From assembly GCF_017302985.1 (NCBI RefSeq), contig NZ_JAFIMU010000002.1:310001-374000 (forward strand): a DNA stretch of 64,000 bases. The letters are read 5' to 3'. Each line of letters begins with the position of its first letter. Within the stretch, counting starts at the first letter, position 1. A program made the position numbers and the translations under genes. Positions 11,625 through 20,718 of the stretch are shown piece after piece. The notes under the pieces were generated by a model. It was not told the DNA's origin. It saw only the letters and a list, made by a program, of their open reading frames with translations, and ran no database searches. The DNA comes from Corallococcus macrosporus (GTDB lineage Bacteria > Myxococcota > Myxococcia > Myxococcales > Myxococcaceae).

Positions 11625-12612
11625 GGGGGGCCCCGCTCGCCGCCGCTTCGGGCCCGGGCGGGGAGGGGGTCTGGGCCTCCCGCCCGTCCGTGACGGCGCG
11701 CACCACGGACTGGGGCTTCTGGTTGATCTGCAGGAAGATGCGCGTCACGTACTCGCTGAGGATGCCCACCCCCAGCAGCGTCACGCCCGAGGAGAAGAGC
11801 ACCCCCACGGCCAGCGACGCCCAGCCGGGCACGTCGATGTCGCCGGCGAACTTGGAGAGGATGACCGACGCGCCCGCGGCGACGGACAGCACGGACAGCA
11901 CGGCGCCGCCAATGGAGGCCAGCCGCAGCGGAAAGGTCGTGTAGTTGAAGAGCAGGTTGAAGAAGACCTGCACCAGCTTGCTCAGGGTGTAGGAGCTGCG
12001 CAGGCCCTGGGGCTGCTCGTGCCGCACGGGGGTGGCGGTGATGCGGTCCGTCACCCAGGACAGGTAGATGTCCAGGATGATGTCATGGCGCTCGCTGCGC
12101 GCCGCCTCCGCCGCCACCGGCCCGGAGATGAGCCGGAAGGCGGAGATGTCGAAGCCCACGCCCATCACCCGCCGCGGCACCACCATGATGAGCCGCGACG
12201 CCCAGGTGCGCCAGCCCGGCCCCTGCCGCTCGTGGGGGATGCCGTAGACGACGTCCGCGCCCACCTCGTTCGCGCGGGCGAGCAGCGTGGGAATCTCCTC
12301 GGGCGGGTTCTGCAGGTCCTCGTCCAGCGTCACCACCCAGCGGCCGCGCGCCATGCGGAGGCCCCGCACGGTGGCGTTGTGCTGGCCGTAGTTGCGCATC
12401 AACTGGATGCCACGGATGCGCGCATCCCCCTTCGCCAGGGCCTGGATGCAGGCCCAGAGCGCGGGCCGGGCGCTGTCATCCACGAGGAGGATCTCGAACG
12501 TGTCGCCGCGGGCCTCCAGGGCGCGCACCAGCCGTCCGCAAAGCGCGGGAAGGGAGCCTTCCCCCCGGAAGCAGGGGACGACCACGGAGACGTCGACGGA
12601 GTCAGGGGGCAT
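11611..12612 (-). CDS. Family 2 glycosyltransferase, polyprenyl-phosphate-sugar synthase-like
   Basis: The 333-residue protein is built like ArnC/DPM1-type enzymes, which load a sugar onto undecaprenyl phosphate at the cytoplasmic face. The GT-A domain has VSVVVPCFRGEGSL (about 8-21), LLVDDS, and the metal-binding acidic motif TLDEDLQNPPEE (about 95-106). Two hydrophobic hairpins near the C-terminus (about 230-255 and 265-290) match the membrane anchor of this family. Which sugar is used cannot be read from sequence. The product would be the natural donor for the GT-C proteins encoded at 14708-20718. It is divergent from the aminotransferase gene across 174 bases. Confidence 0.9.
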   Translation of the reverse strand: MPPDSVDVSVVVPCFRGEGSLPALCGRLVRALEARGDTFEILLVDDSARPALWACIQALAKGDARIRGIQLMRNYGQHNATVRGLRMARGRWVVTLDEDLQNPPEEIPTLLARANEVGADVVYGIPHERQGPGWRTWASRLIMVVPRRVMGVGFDISAFRLISGPVAAEAARSERHDIILDIYLSWVTDRITATPVRHEQPQGLRSSYTLSKLVQVFFNLLFNYTTFPLRLASIGGAVLSVLSVAAGASVILSKFAGDIDVPGWASLAVGVLFSSGVTLLGVGILSEYVTRIFLQINQKPQSVVRAVTDGREAQTPSPPGPEAAASGAPHGHR

Positions 12613-12786
12613 GCGGGCGGAGGCGGGGACTGTAGCGTCTTCGCGCTGGAATGGGGGAGGGACGGGGGGCCCGGGCGGGCGGGCTCAGCGGGCGGCAGTC
12701 ATGGTGGTGGCAGGGCGGCGCGCGGGGCGTCCATGCCCGCTGCCTGCCCGCGGCCGGGGTGCGCTAGCCTCCTGGGGCGGACTCCC

Positions 12787-13917
12787 ATGACCATCCCCTT
12801 CAATCGGCTGTCCATGCTTGGCGACGAGGCGAAGTTCATCGATGAGGCGCTCGCGAAGAGCCACCTCATGGGGGACGGGGGCTTCACGAAGAAGTGTCAC
12901 GCCTTGCTGGAGGCGTCGCTGCCCGGGGGCAAGGCCCTGCTCACCACCTCCTGCACGCATGCACTGGAGATGGCGGGCCTGCTGCTGGACCTGAAGCCGG
13001 GAGATGAGGTCATCGTTCCGTCCTTCACCTTCGTGTCCACCGCGAACGCCTTCGCGCTCCGGGGCGCGCGCATCGTCTTCGCGGACGTGCGGCCGGACAC
13101 GCTCAACCTGGACGAGGCGAAGCTGGAGGCGCTCATCACCCCGCGCACGCGGCTCATCGTCCCGGTGCACTACGCGGGCGTGGGCTGTGAGATGGACGCG
13201 CTGCTGGCCATCGCGGCGCGCCACGGCCTGCCGGTGGTGGAGGACAACGCGCACGGCCTCTTCGGGACCTACCGCGGCCGGCCCCTGGGCACGCTGGGGG
13301 CCTTCTCCACGCTGAGCTTCCACGAGACGAAGAACATCAGTTGCGGAGAGGGGGGCGCGCTGCTCGTCAACGACGCGCGCTTCGCCGAGCGCGCGGAGAT
13401 CATCCGGGAGAAGGGCACCAACCGCAGCCGCTTCTTCCGGGGCCAGGTGGACAAGTACACGTGGGTGGACATCGGCTCCAGCTACGTCATGTCGGACCTG
13501 CTCGCGGCCTTCCTGTACGGCCAGCTCCAGGCGCGCGAGCGCATCCAGGCGTGCCGCCGGGCGCTCTGGGAGACGTACCACCGCGAGCTGTCGGCCTGGG
13601 CCGCCGCGCAGGGCGTGACGGTGCCGCACGTGCCCGCCCACTGCGAGCAGTCCTTCCACATGTACTACCTGCTGATGCCGTCGCTGGAGGCGCGCACGCG
13701 CTTCATCCAGCACCTGCGCGCGCAGGACATCAACGCCGTCTTCCACTACCTGCCCCTGCACCTGTCCCAGATGGGCCAGCACCACGGGGGCCGGGCGGGG
13801 GACTGCCCGGTGACGGAGGACGTGAGCGACCGGCTGGTGCGGCTGCCCTTCTTCACCACCATGACGGAGGCGGAACAGGCGCGCGTGCTGGCGGCGGTCC
13901 GTGACTTCCGGTGCTGA
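12787..13917 (+). CDS. DegT/DnrJ/EryC1 sugar aminotransferase, WecE-like
   Basis: This PLP enzyme probably converts a nucleotide 4-keto-6-deoxysugar into a 4-amino sugar. WecE/RffA, which makes TDP-4-amino-4,6-dideoxygalactose, is the closest pattern I recognise: N-terminal IPFNRL, GDGGFTKKCHALLE, TTSCTHALEMAGLL, VPSFTFVSTANAF, and the PLP-lysine block SFHETKN with Lys182. Length (376 aa) equals the WecE norm. It overlaps the WbqC-family gene by seven bases, so the two are translationally coupled. The nucleotide-sugar synthase and dehydratase are not in the window. Confidence 0.93.
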   Translation: MTIPFNRLSMLGDEAKFIDEALAKSHLMGDGGFTKKCHALLEASLPGGKALLTTSCTHALEMAGLLLDLKPGDEVIVPSFTFVSTANAFALRGARIVFADVRPDTLNLDEAKLEALITPRTRLIVPVHYAGVGCEMDALLAIAARHGLPVVEDNAHGLFGTYRGRPLGTLGAFSTLSFHETKNISCGEGGALLVNDARFAERAEIIREKGTNRSRFFRGQVDKYTWVDIGSSYVMSDLLAAFLYGQLQARERIQACRRALWETYHRELSAWAAAQGVTVPHVPAHCEQSFHMYYLLMPSLEARTRFIQHLRAQDINAVFHYLPLHLSQMGQHHGGRAGDCPVTEDVSDRLVRLPFFTTMTEAEQARVLAAVRDFRC

Positions 13918-14618
13918 AGCCCCGGCACACGGTGGCCATCCTCCAGTCCAACTACCTGCCGTGGAAGGGCTACTTCGACATCATCCACGACGTCGACACG
14001 TTCATCTTCTACGACGACGTGCAGTACACGCACCGCGACTGGCGCAACCGCAACCGCGTGAAGACGGCGCAGGGGCCGCTGTGGCTGACGGTGCCGGTGG
14101 GCTCGCGCACGGACCGGCGCATCTGCGACGTGCGCATCGAGGACGCGGGCTGGGCGCGACGGCACTGGGAGACGCTGCGCCACCTGTACGGCCAGGCCCC
14201 CCACTTCGCGCGCGTCGCGCCGCTGCTCCAGGAGGCGTACCTGGAGCGGACGTGGACGCACCTGTCGGAGCTCAACCAGTTCCTCGTCCAGCGCATCGCC
14301 CGTGACTTCCTGGGCCTCACCACGCGCTTTCGAGACTCGCGGGAGTGGACGGTGCGGGGCGCGAAGCAGGAGCGCATCCTGGACCTGCTGCGCCAGGCGG
14401 GCGCCACGCACTACGTCTCCGGCCCCGCCGCGAAGGACTACCTGCGCCAGGAGGCCTTCGACGCGGCCGGCATCGCCCTCACGTACAAGGACTACGCGGG
14501 CTACCCGGAGTATCCGCAGCCGCATCCGCCCTTCGAGCACGCGGTGACGGTGCTGGACGTGCTCTTCCAACTGGGGCCTGAAGCCCCCCGGGCCATCTGG
14601 GGCTGGCGGGGCGCGTAG
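13911..14618 (+). CDS. WbqC-like family protein
   Basis: The 235-residue protein carries the WbqC signature at its N-terminus: AILQSNYLPWKGYFDII, then FIFYDDVQYTHRDWRNRN, and later SELNQFLVQRIA and YKDYAGYPEYPQ. WbqC proteins occur in O-antigen and capsule loci next to amino-sugar aminotransferases. They have been proposed to acylate or aminoacylate the new amino group, but the reaction is not firmly established. The GTG start at 13911 overlaps the aminotransferase stop. I infer that the pair makes an N-modified deoxyamino sugar. Confidence 0.9.
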   Translation: MLKPRHTVAILQSNYLPWKGYFDIIHDVDTFIFYDDVQYTHRDWRNRNRVKTAQGPLWLTVPVGSRTDRRICDVRIEDAGWARRHWETLRHLYGQAPHFARVAPLLQEAYLERTWTHLSELNQFLVQRIARDFLGLTTRFRDSREWTVRGAKQERILDLLRQAGATHYVSGPAAKDYLRQEAFDAAGIALTYKDYAGYPEYPQPHPPFEHAVTVLDVLFQLGPEAPRAIWGWRGA

Positions 14619-14707
14619 CGGTCGCGCGTCCCCACCTGGCTGCCGGGCGGGCCGCGCGCCGCCGTGCATTGCCGGCAAAGACGGGGCTGTGCTACCCCCG
14701 CCGATGG

Positions 14708-16498
14708 ATGACCCCCGAACAGACCCATGCGTGGCGCACTTCCGTGGTCAGGGGCGGACTGGGGCTGCTGCTGGTGGCGGCCTTCTTCGGGCTCGCCCTG
14801 ACGAACCCGGGGCTTCGCGTCACCTTCCTGCCTCCGTGGAGTCACAGCTCCTCCGGCGAGCTCTACCTGTGGCTGGGCCACGCGCTGCTGCTGGTGCCCG
14901 GCGGCGCGCTGCTGGGACTGGCCCTGCTGCCCGTGCTGCCGGCGCCCCTCGGCCGGCTGTGGCGCCGGGTGGAGGCCCTGGACGCGCGCGAGCGCCGGGT
15001 GGCGCTGCTGCTGCTGGGGATGGTGGCCTTCCTCGCCGCCCGGCTGGGCCGCTTCGTCTTCCTGCGCGACTTCCCCATCACCGACGACGAGGTCTCCGCG
15101 CGCTTCGGAGGCCAGGTGCTGGCATCCGGGCACCTGCTGACGCCGCTGGTCCGGCCCGCGGCCGCCATGACGGGCTTCTATCTCCACGCGCGCGACGGGC
15201 TCGTCACCAGCTTCGAGTGGCTCGGGCTCCAGCTGACGTGGGCGCTCAGTGAGGTGACGGGGACGGGCTCGCTCATCTTCTCCCTGGTGGCCGCCGTCCC
15301 GGTCATGGCGGTGACGTGGGTGACGACGCGGCGGCTGGGGCCCGCCTGGGGCGCGGTGGCCGCGGCGCTCCTGCTGCTGTCGCCCATGGCGGCCATGCTG
15401 TCCATGACGACGCATGCCCACCTGCTGTCGCGCGCGGCGCTGGCGGTGGCGGTGGCGGTGTACCTGCGGGCCCGCGACGGAGGCGGCGCGCGCGCGTGGG
15501 CGCTGCTGGGCCTGGTGAGCGGCGTGTCGTTCCTGTGCCGCCCCTTCGAGACCCTCTTCTTCCTCCTGCCGTTCTATCTGGAGCTGCTGGGGGGCATGGC
15601 GCGCCGCCAGCTTCCGGTGGGCGCCTGCCTGGGAGGGCTGGCGCTGGGCTGGGTGCTGCCGCTGGTGGCCTTCCTCGCCTTCAACCACGTCCTGACGGGC
15701 AACGCGCTGCTGCCGGCGCGCATGGCCATGTACATCTCCCCCGTGAAGCTCACCGAGCACGACGGCACCCTGCTGGAGCGCTTCGGGACGAACACCAGCT
15801 ACAACGCGCTGATGCTGGCGGTGTGGTTCCTGGGGCCGGTGGGCGTGGCGCTGGTGGCCCTGGGCGCATCCTGGGACCGGCTGACCGTCCTGCTGTCGTT
15901 GTCGGTGTTGTCGCTGCTGGGGCTGGCGCTCTTCCATGATGACCATGGCATCCACGCGGTGGGGCCCATCCACTACTCGGAATGCGCGCCAGCGCTCGTG
16001 CTGGTCGCGGTGCACGGGCTGAAGCGCGCGGTGGACTTCGTACGGCGGGCCCAGGTGTCCGCGTGGCCGTTGATGCTGGCCACGGGGGGCTCGCTCGCGG
16101 TGGGGCTGGGCATCTTCGACGTGCGCCATGCGCTCGCCCTGAGGGAGCAGTCCGCCATCCATGAGACGGTGCAGGCCTACGTTCGCGACGCGGGCCTGGG
16201 CCGCGCCGTGCTGCTGGTGCCGTCGTACATGCAGGTGTGGCAGCGCGTGCCGGCCTTCCGCGACGTGGGCAGCTGGGTGTTCGAGTGGACGCCGCCGCGC
16301 CCGGACTTCTCCGACGACGTCCTGCTGTTCCACGACGGCCCGGGCCACTACGAGCAGCTGCGGGAGCGCTTCTCCGACCGGCGCTTCTTCCGGCTGAAGC
16401 CGGGCCGGGCCCCGGCGCCCTGGCGCATCATCCCGGCGGACTCGCCGCGGGAGGAGCCCGGAGCGACGCCGCCCTCCACGCAAGAGCCCGCGCCATGA
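14708..16498 (+). CDS. Polytopic membrane glycosyltransferase-like protein (GT-C fold, GT39/ArnT type)
   Basis: The product is an integral membrane protein of about 596 residues. An N-terminal helix (about 10-32) is followed by ten or so hydrophobic segments and a soluble C-terminal part. After the third membrane segment comes FLRDFPITDDEVSARFGG (about 116-133), an acidic first-loop motif like the catalytic Asp/Glu of GT-C enzymes that use polyprenyl-linked sugars. The ATG at 14708 is preferred; no strong ribosome site is visible. Its stop overlaps the next gene's start (ATGA). The donor would be the product of the GT2 enzyme at 11611-12612; the acceptor is unknown. Confidence 0.75.
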   Translation: MTPEQTHAWRTSVVRGGLGLLLVAAFFGLALTNPGLRVTFLPPWSHSSSGELYLWLGHALLLVPGGALLGLALLPVLPAPLGRLWRRVEALDARERRVALLLLGMVAFLAARLGRFVFLRDFPITDDEVSARFGGQVLASGHLLTPLVRPAAAMTGFYLHARDGLVTSFEWLGLQLTWALSEVTGTGSLIFSLVAAVPVMAVTWVTTRRLGPAWGAVAAALLLLSPMAAMLSMTTHAHLLSRAALAVAVAVYLRARDGGGARAWALLGLVSGVSFLCRPFETLFFLLPFYLELLGGMARRQLPVGACLGGLALGWVLPLVAFLAFNHVLTGNALLPARMAMYISPVKLTEHDGTLLERFGTNTSYNALMLAVWFLGPVGVALVALGASWDRLTVLLSLSVLSLLGLALFHDDHGIHAVGPIHYSECAPALVLVAVHGLKRAVDFVRRAQVSAWPLMLATGGSLAVGLGIFDVRHALALREQSAIHETVQAYVRDAGLGRAVLLVPSYMQVWQRVPAFRDVGSWVFEWTPPRPDFSDDVLLFHDGPGHYEQLRERFSDRRFFRLKPGRAPAPWRIIPADSPREEPGATPPSTQEPAP

Positions 16499-18288
16499 CG
16501 GCGCCGGACGTCCAGGAGGCTCCGCGCGCGGAGGCGGGGCCGGGGCCCCTTCCCCCGGCGCCCCGGTCGCAGGCGGCGCTGGTGGCGCTGCTCGCGCTGG
16601 GGGTCTTCGCGGGCACCCTCCTCAACGGCTTCGTCTATGACGACCAGCAGCTCGTGCTGGAGAACCCGTGGATCCGCTCGCTCGCGGGGATGCGGGAGCC
16701 CTTCCGTCAGTCGCTGTTCGGCTTCCTGGAGTCGTCCACCGCGCAGGATGCCCGGAGTCACTACTACCGGCCCCTGATGCACGTGTTCCTCTTCGTGCTG
16801 CGGCAGGCCGCGGGGCCCACGGCCTGGGTGCACCACCTGGCGCTCATGCTGGGGCATGCCGCGGTGTCGGTGGGGGTGCTCTGGTTGCTGCGCACCTGCC
16901 TCGTCCGGGGACGCCCGGCGGCGCAAGGCGCGGCGGGGGACTGGGCCGCGCTGGGCGGCGCGCTGCTCTTCGCGCTCCACCCCGTCCATACGGAGGCGGT
17001 GGCGTGGGTGAGCGGCGCCATGGATGTGGGGATGACGCTGCTGCTGCTCGTGGCGGCGAGGCTGTGGCTGCCGGTGCCCGCGACGGCAGGGCGGGCGCTG
17101 CTGGCCTCCGGCGTCTGGCTGGCGGCGCTGCTCGTCAAGGAGACCGCGTTCGTCCTGCCCGTGCTCCTGTGGAGCCTGGAGCGCGTCGTGGCCTCCGCCG
17201 AGGCCCGGGGCGGGTGGGGCCCGTGGCTCCGCCGCCAGGCGCTGCTGGGCGTGGGCGGCGCCGTGTACCTGGGGCTCCGGCTGTCGGCCCTGGAGGGCGC
17301 GCTGCCCGGCACCCCGCCCGTGGACGGCGTGTCGCGCGTGGGCGGCGTGCTGGCGTTCACCGCGGACCTGGGCGGCAAGCTGGCGTGGCCCGCTCCGCTG
17401 GCGGTGCTGTCGCCAGGAGGCCCCGTGCACTCGCTGCTGGAGCCCCGCGTGTGGCTGGGGGGACTGCTCCTGCTGTCCGCGCTGGTGCTGTCCGCACGCG
17501 CGTGGCGCCGGGGCCCCGCGGCCGCGGGGATGGGGTGGGTGTGGCTGGGCGCGCCCATGGTGCCGGCCTTCGTCCTGCAGGCCCGGGGCGTGGATGCCTA
17601 CGCCGAGCGGTACCTGTACCTGCCGTCGGTGGGCTTCGCGCTCCTGGTGACCGTGGCCCTGCGCTCGGCCCTCTCCCGCTTCCCTGAGCGCGCGCGGCCC
17701 CTGGCGCTCGTGTCCGGGGGCGTGCTGGCCGTCTTCGCCGCGCTGACGCTGGCGTACGTGCCGGCCTGGCGCGACGACCTGTCGCTCTGGACCTGGGTCC
17801 AGGCGCGGGTCGTGGACCAGCCGCTCATCCACCTCAAGCTGGGCGACCTGCACCTGGGCGCCGGCCGCCTGGACGCGGCCATCCCCGAGCTGGAGCTCGC
17901 CGCCCGGGGCCTGCCCGGGGACTTCCGCGTCCACAACAACCTGGCGGTGGCGTACGCGAAGTCGGGGCGGATGGGGGACGCACGGCGGGCGCTGGAGCGC
18001 ACCGCGCGCCTCATGCCGGACAACCCCGTCGCGTGGCACAACCTGGGGCTCGTGTCCCGGCGGGAGGGGGACTGGGACACGGCCATCGCGCGCTTCCGCG
18101 ACGCGCTCCGGCTGGCGCCGGACCGGGTGGACTCCCTGCTGGAGCTGGGCCGCACGCTGCTGCGCGCGGGCCGCGCCGGGGAGGCCATCGCGCCGCTCGA
18201 GGAGGCGCTGCGGCTGCGGCCGGACCTCGTCGCCGCGCGCAAGGCCCTGGCGGAGGCCCGGGCCGCGGCGTCCCCACCCCCGCGCTGA
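16495..18288 (+). CDS. TMTC-like membrane protein: GT-C-type core with C-terminal TPR repeats
   Basis: The 597-residue protein has an N-terminal membrane helix (about 25-45) immediately followed by FVYDDQQLVLENPWIRSL. This matches the Asp-Asp first-loop motif of TMTC/PMT-type O-mannosyltransferase-like proteins. About ten membrane segments continue to about residue 425. The last 150 residues form roughly four TPR repeats (for example HNNLAVAYAKSGRMGDARRALE and WHNLGLVSRREGDWDTAIARF). That order, GT-C then TPR, is the TMTC layout. The TPR would face the periplasm and could hold a protein acceptor. It is coupled to the previous gene (ATGA). Enzymatic activity is inferred, not shown. Confidence 0.75.
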   Translation: MTAPDVQEAPRAEAGPGPLPPAPRSQAALVALLALGVFAGTLLNGFVYDDQQLVLENPWIRSLAGMREPFRQSLFGFLESSTAQDARSHYYRPLMHVFLFVLRQAAGPTAWVHHLALMLGHAAVSVGVLWLLRTCLVRGRPAAQGAAGDWAALGGALLFALHPVHTEAVAWVSGAMDVGMTLLLLVAARLWLPVPATAGRALLASGVWLAALLVKETAFVLPVLLWSLERVVASAEARGGWGPWLRRQALLGVGGAVYLGLRLSALEGALPGTPPVDGVSRVGGVLAFTADLGGKLAWPAPLAVLSPGGPVHSLLEPRVWLGGLLLLSALVLSARAWRRGPAAAGMGWVWLGAPMVPAFVLQARGVDAYAERYLYLPSVGFALLVTVALRSALSRFPERARPLALVSGGVLAVFAALTLAYVPAWRDDLSLWTWVQARVVDQPLIHLKLGDLHLGAGRLDAAIPELELAARGLPGDFRVHNNLAVAYAKSGRMGDARRALERTARLMPDNPVAWHNLGLVSRREGDWDTAIARFRDALRLAPDRVDSLLELGRTLLRAGRAGEAIAPLEEALRLRPDLVAARKALAEARAAASPPPR

Positions 18289-18339
18289 CAGGTGCTCCGC
18301 TATGGTCGGGCGCGGCGGGCCGGACGGCCAGGGAGCGCG

Positions 18340-20718
18340 ATGAGCGACCAGCAGCGCGGGACAGTGGTGGGGCGGTGGGGGCCGGTGGCGCTGGCCGTGG
18401 TCCTGTGCGGCCTCTTCTTCTTCCGGGCCCTCTCCTCGTCCGGCGTCTTCCTGGGTGGGGACGCGCTGCGGGTCTTCCTCCCCATGCGGGCCTACTGGGC
18501 CTCGCGCGTGTCGGCCCTCGAGTTCCCCGACTGGCTCCCCTATGACGGGCTGGGCCAGTCCTTCCCCGGCATCTTCATCACCGGGACGTTCCACCCGTTG
18601 ATGTGGCCGCACCTCGTCCTGCCGCTCGGGCTCGCGGCGAAGGTGGCGCTCCTGGGCTGTTTCCTCCTGGCGCTGGGCGGCACATACGCCCTCGTGCGGG
18701 CCTGGGACGTGCCGCGCGCGGGCGCGCTGTTCGCGGGCGTGACGTTCGCGTTCTGCGGCTACCTGGTCTGCATCACCAACAACCCCACCTACCTCCAGGC
18801 GGCGAGCACGCTGCCCGGAGTGCTCTGGCTCGCGCTGCGGTTCCTGCGTCAGCCGGACCTTGCCCGGTTGACGCTCGCGGGCATGGGGCTGGCCCTGCTG
18901 GCGTTCGCCGGGGATGCCCAGGCCTTCGTCATGGCCAACGCGCTCATCGTGTGCCTGACGGCCCTGGAGCCACACGCCGGGCCGTGGCGCCGGCGCGTGA
19001 CGGCGTGCGCGCTGCTCATCCTCGCCGGGGGGCTGCTGGCCGCGCCGCAGCTGCTGCCCGCCGCGGCGCTCGTCTCCGGCTCGGAGCCGGGCGCGCGTTC
19101 GCTCGGGGAGGCGCAGCGCTTCTCGCTCCACCCGCTGCGGCTCTGGGAGCTCGTCCTGGGGCCCTTCCTGGCGGACGCACGGGGCACGCAGGGCATCCCC
19201 TACGTCGTCGTGACGCACCTGGTCCCGTCCGGAGGGTTCGGCCGCGCCTGGGTGGACTCGGTGTACCTGGGGACGCCCGCCTGGGTGCTGGCGCTGGCGG
19301 GGCTGGCCGCCTCCGCACGGCAGTGGCGCGCCTGGGCGTTCGTGGGGCTCTGGGGCGTGCTGCTCGCGCTCTGCCTGGGGGACGCGCTGCCGGTGTACGG
19401 CTGGGCCTACCACCTCATCCCGTTCTGGAAGCCCTTCCGCTACCCGGAGAAGCTGGTGCCGCTCGTGTCCCTGGGGCTCGCGGTCGCCGCGGGCCTGGGG
19501 TGGAAGCGGTGTCTGGGCGCGGGAGGCCCGGTCCGGCCCGTCGTCTGGGTGGGGGCGCTCATGGCGCTGCCGTTCGCGGGGGTGGCGCTGGCGGAAGGGC
19601 GCGGCCAGTGGTGGAGCGAGCACTGGCTGCGCGCCCGCTGGCCGGACGTGCCCGGCCCCGTGCTGCGGGGCTTGTCCGACAACGTCGTCGCCACGACGGC
19701 GACGGCGGCGCTGCTCGCGTTCGCCTGCGCGGCGCTGGCCCTCCTGCGCGAGCGGCCCGCCCTCCGCGGCTCGCTGCTCGTGGTCCTGCAGTGGGGAGCG
19801 CTCACGTGGGCCCACGAGCCGCTCTACCAGCTGTCTCCTGAAGAGCTGCTGAGCACCCCGCCCGCCTTCGTCGAGCACATCCGCGCGCGCTTTCCTTCGC
19901 CGGAGCCCGTCCGGGTGGCCTCGTCGCTGCGCGAAACCACGCCGCCGCGCCTGCCCGGGCTGAACTACCACGACAGCCTGCACCTGACGCTGCTGTCCGC
20001 CCTGGCCCCGGACATGGTGGCGATGTGGGGCCTGGAGAGCGCGAACGAGTACCTGCCCGGGGTCAGCCCCCGCGTGCGCCAGCTCAAGGCGGACCGGGTG
20101 CAGTGGTTCACGCGGCTCGCGCCCCGGCTGGGCACGCGGTTCCTCGCCTACGCCACGTCGGAGCATGCGGCGTTCGCGGCCCGGCTGAGCGTGCGGAGCA
20201 CCTTCACGGATCCGCTGCTGGGCCTGACGCTCGTGGAGTACGCGGATGCCGTGCCTCGCGTCCTGCTGGCCCGTCCCGAGTGCGTGGCCGGACGGGACGA
20301 AGCCGCGCGGCGGATGCTGTCCGCCACGCTCCCGCCGCCAGACGTCGCCCTCGTGGAGTGCACCGCCCCGCTGCCCGCCACGCCGGAGGGACCGCTGGGC
20401 CCGGTGCGCGTGCTGCCGGGCACCCCCGAGCACCTCACCGTGGAGGTGGATGCGCGCGCTCCCGCGGTCCTCGTCGTCAACGACGCCTTCCAACCCGGCT
20501 GGCGCGCGACGCTGGACGGACAGGACGTCGCCATCCTGCCCGCCAACGTGGCCGTGCGCGCGGTGGCGGTCCCCGCCGGCCGGCACGTGGTGGAGCTCCG
20601 CTACCGCACGCCGGGCCTGACCGCGGGGCTCATCGTGGGGGCCGCCGCGTGGGTGGGGCTCCTGCTGGCCTGCCTGGGAACGCGCTACGTCCCCAGGCGC
20701 CGGGCAGCAGGGGGCTAA
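18340..20718 (+). CDS. YfhO-family polytopic membrane protein
   Basis: The product, about 792 residues, has 12 or more membrane segments and matches the YfhO family. The first loop reads FLGGDALRVFLPMRAYW (about 36-52), a membrane loop holds the family's WKPFRYPEKLVPL block, and a C-terminal beta-sandwich has VVNDAFQPGWRATLDGQ plus PAGRHVVELRY before one last helix. YfhO relatives in Gram-positives glycosylate lipoteichoic acid using polyprenyl-phosphate sugars. Here the acceptor must be different. GGGAG lies before ATG 18340. Its TAA overlaps the stop of the convergent pilI gene by three bases. Confidence 0.8.
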   Translation: MSDQQRGTVVGRWGPVALAVVLCGLFFFRALSSSGVFLGGDALRVFLPMRAYWASRVSALEFPDWLPYDGLGQSFPGIFITGTFHPLMWPHLVLPLGLAAKVALLGCFLLALGGTYALVRAWDVPRAGALFAGVTFAFCGYLVCITNNPTYLQAASTLPGVLWLALRFLRQPDLARLTLAGMGLALLAFAGDAQAFVMANALIVCLTALEPHAGPWRRRVTACALLILAGGLLAAPQLLPAAALVSGSEPGARSLGEAQRFSLHPLRLWELVLGPFLADARGTQGIPYVVVTHLVPSGGFGRAWVDSVYLGTPAWVLALAGLAASARQWRAWAFVGLWGVLLALCLGDALPVYGWAYHLIPFWKPFRYPEKLVPLVSLGLAVAAGLGWKRCLGAGGPVRPVVWVGALMALPFAGVALAEGRGQWWSEHWLRARWPDVPGPVLRGLSDNVVATTATAALLAFACAALALLRERPALRGSLLVVLQWGALTWAHEPLYQLSPEELLSTPPAFVEHIRARFPSPEPVRVASSLRETTPPRLPGLNYHDSLHLTLLSALAPDMVAMWGLESANEYLPGVSPRVRQLKADRVQWFTRLAPRLGTRFLAYATSEHAAFAARLSVRSTFTDPLLGLTLVEYADAVPRVLLARPECVAGRDEAARRMLSATLPPPDVALVECTAPLPATPEGPLGPVRVLPGTPEHLTVEVDARAPAVLVVNDAFQPGWRATLDGQDVAILPANVAVRAVAVPAGRHVVELRYRTPGLTAGLIVGAAAWVGLLLACLGTRYVPRRRAAGG

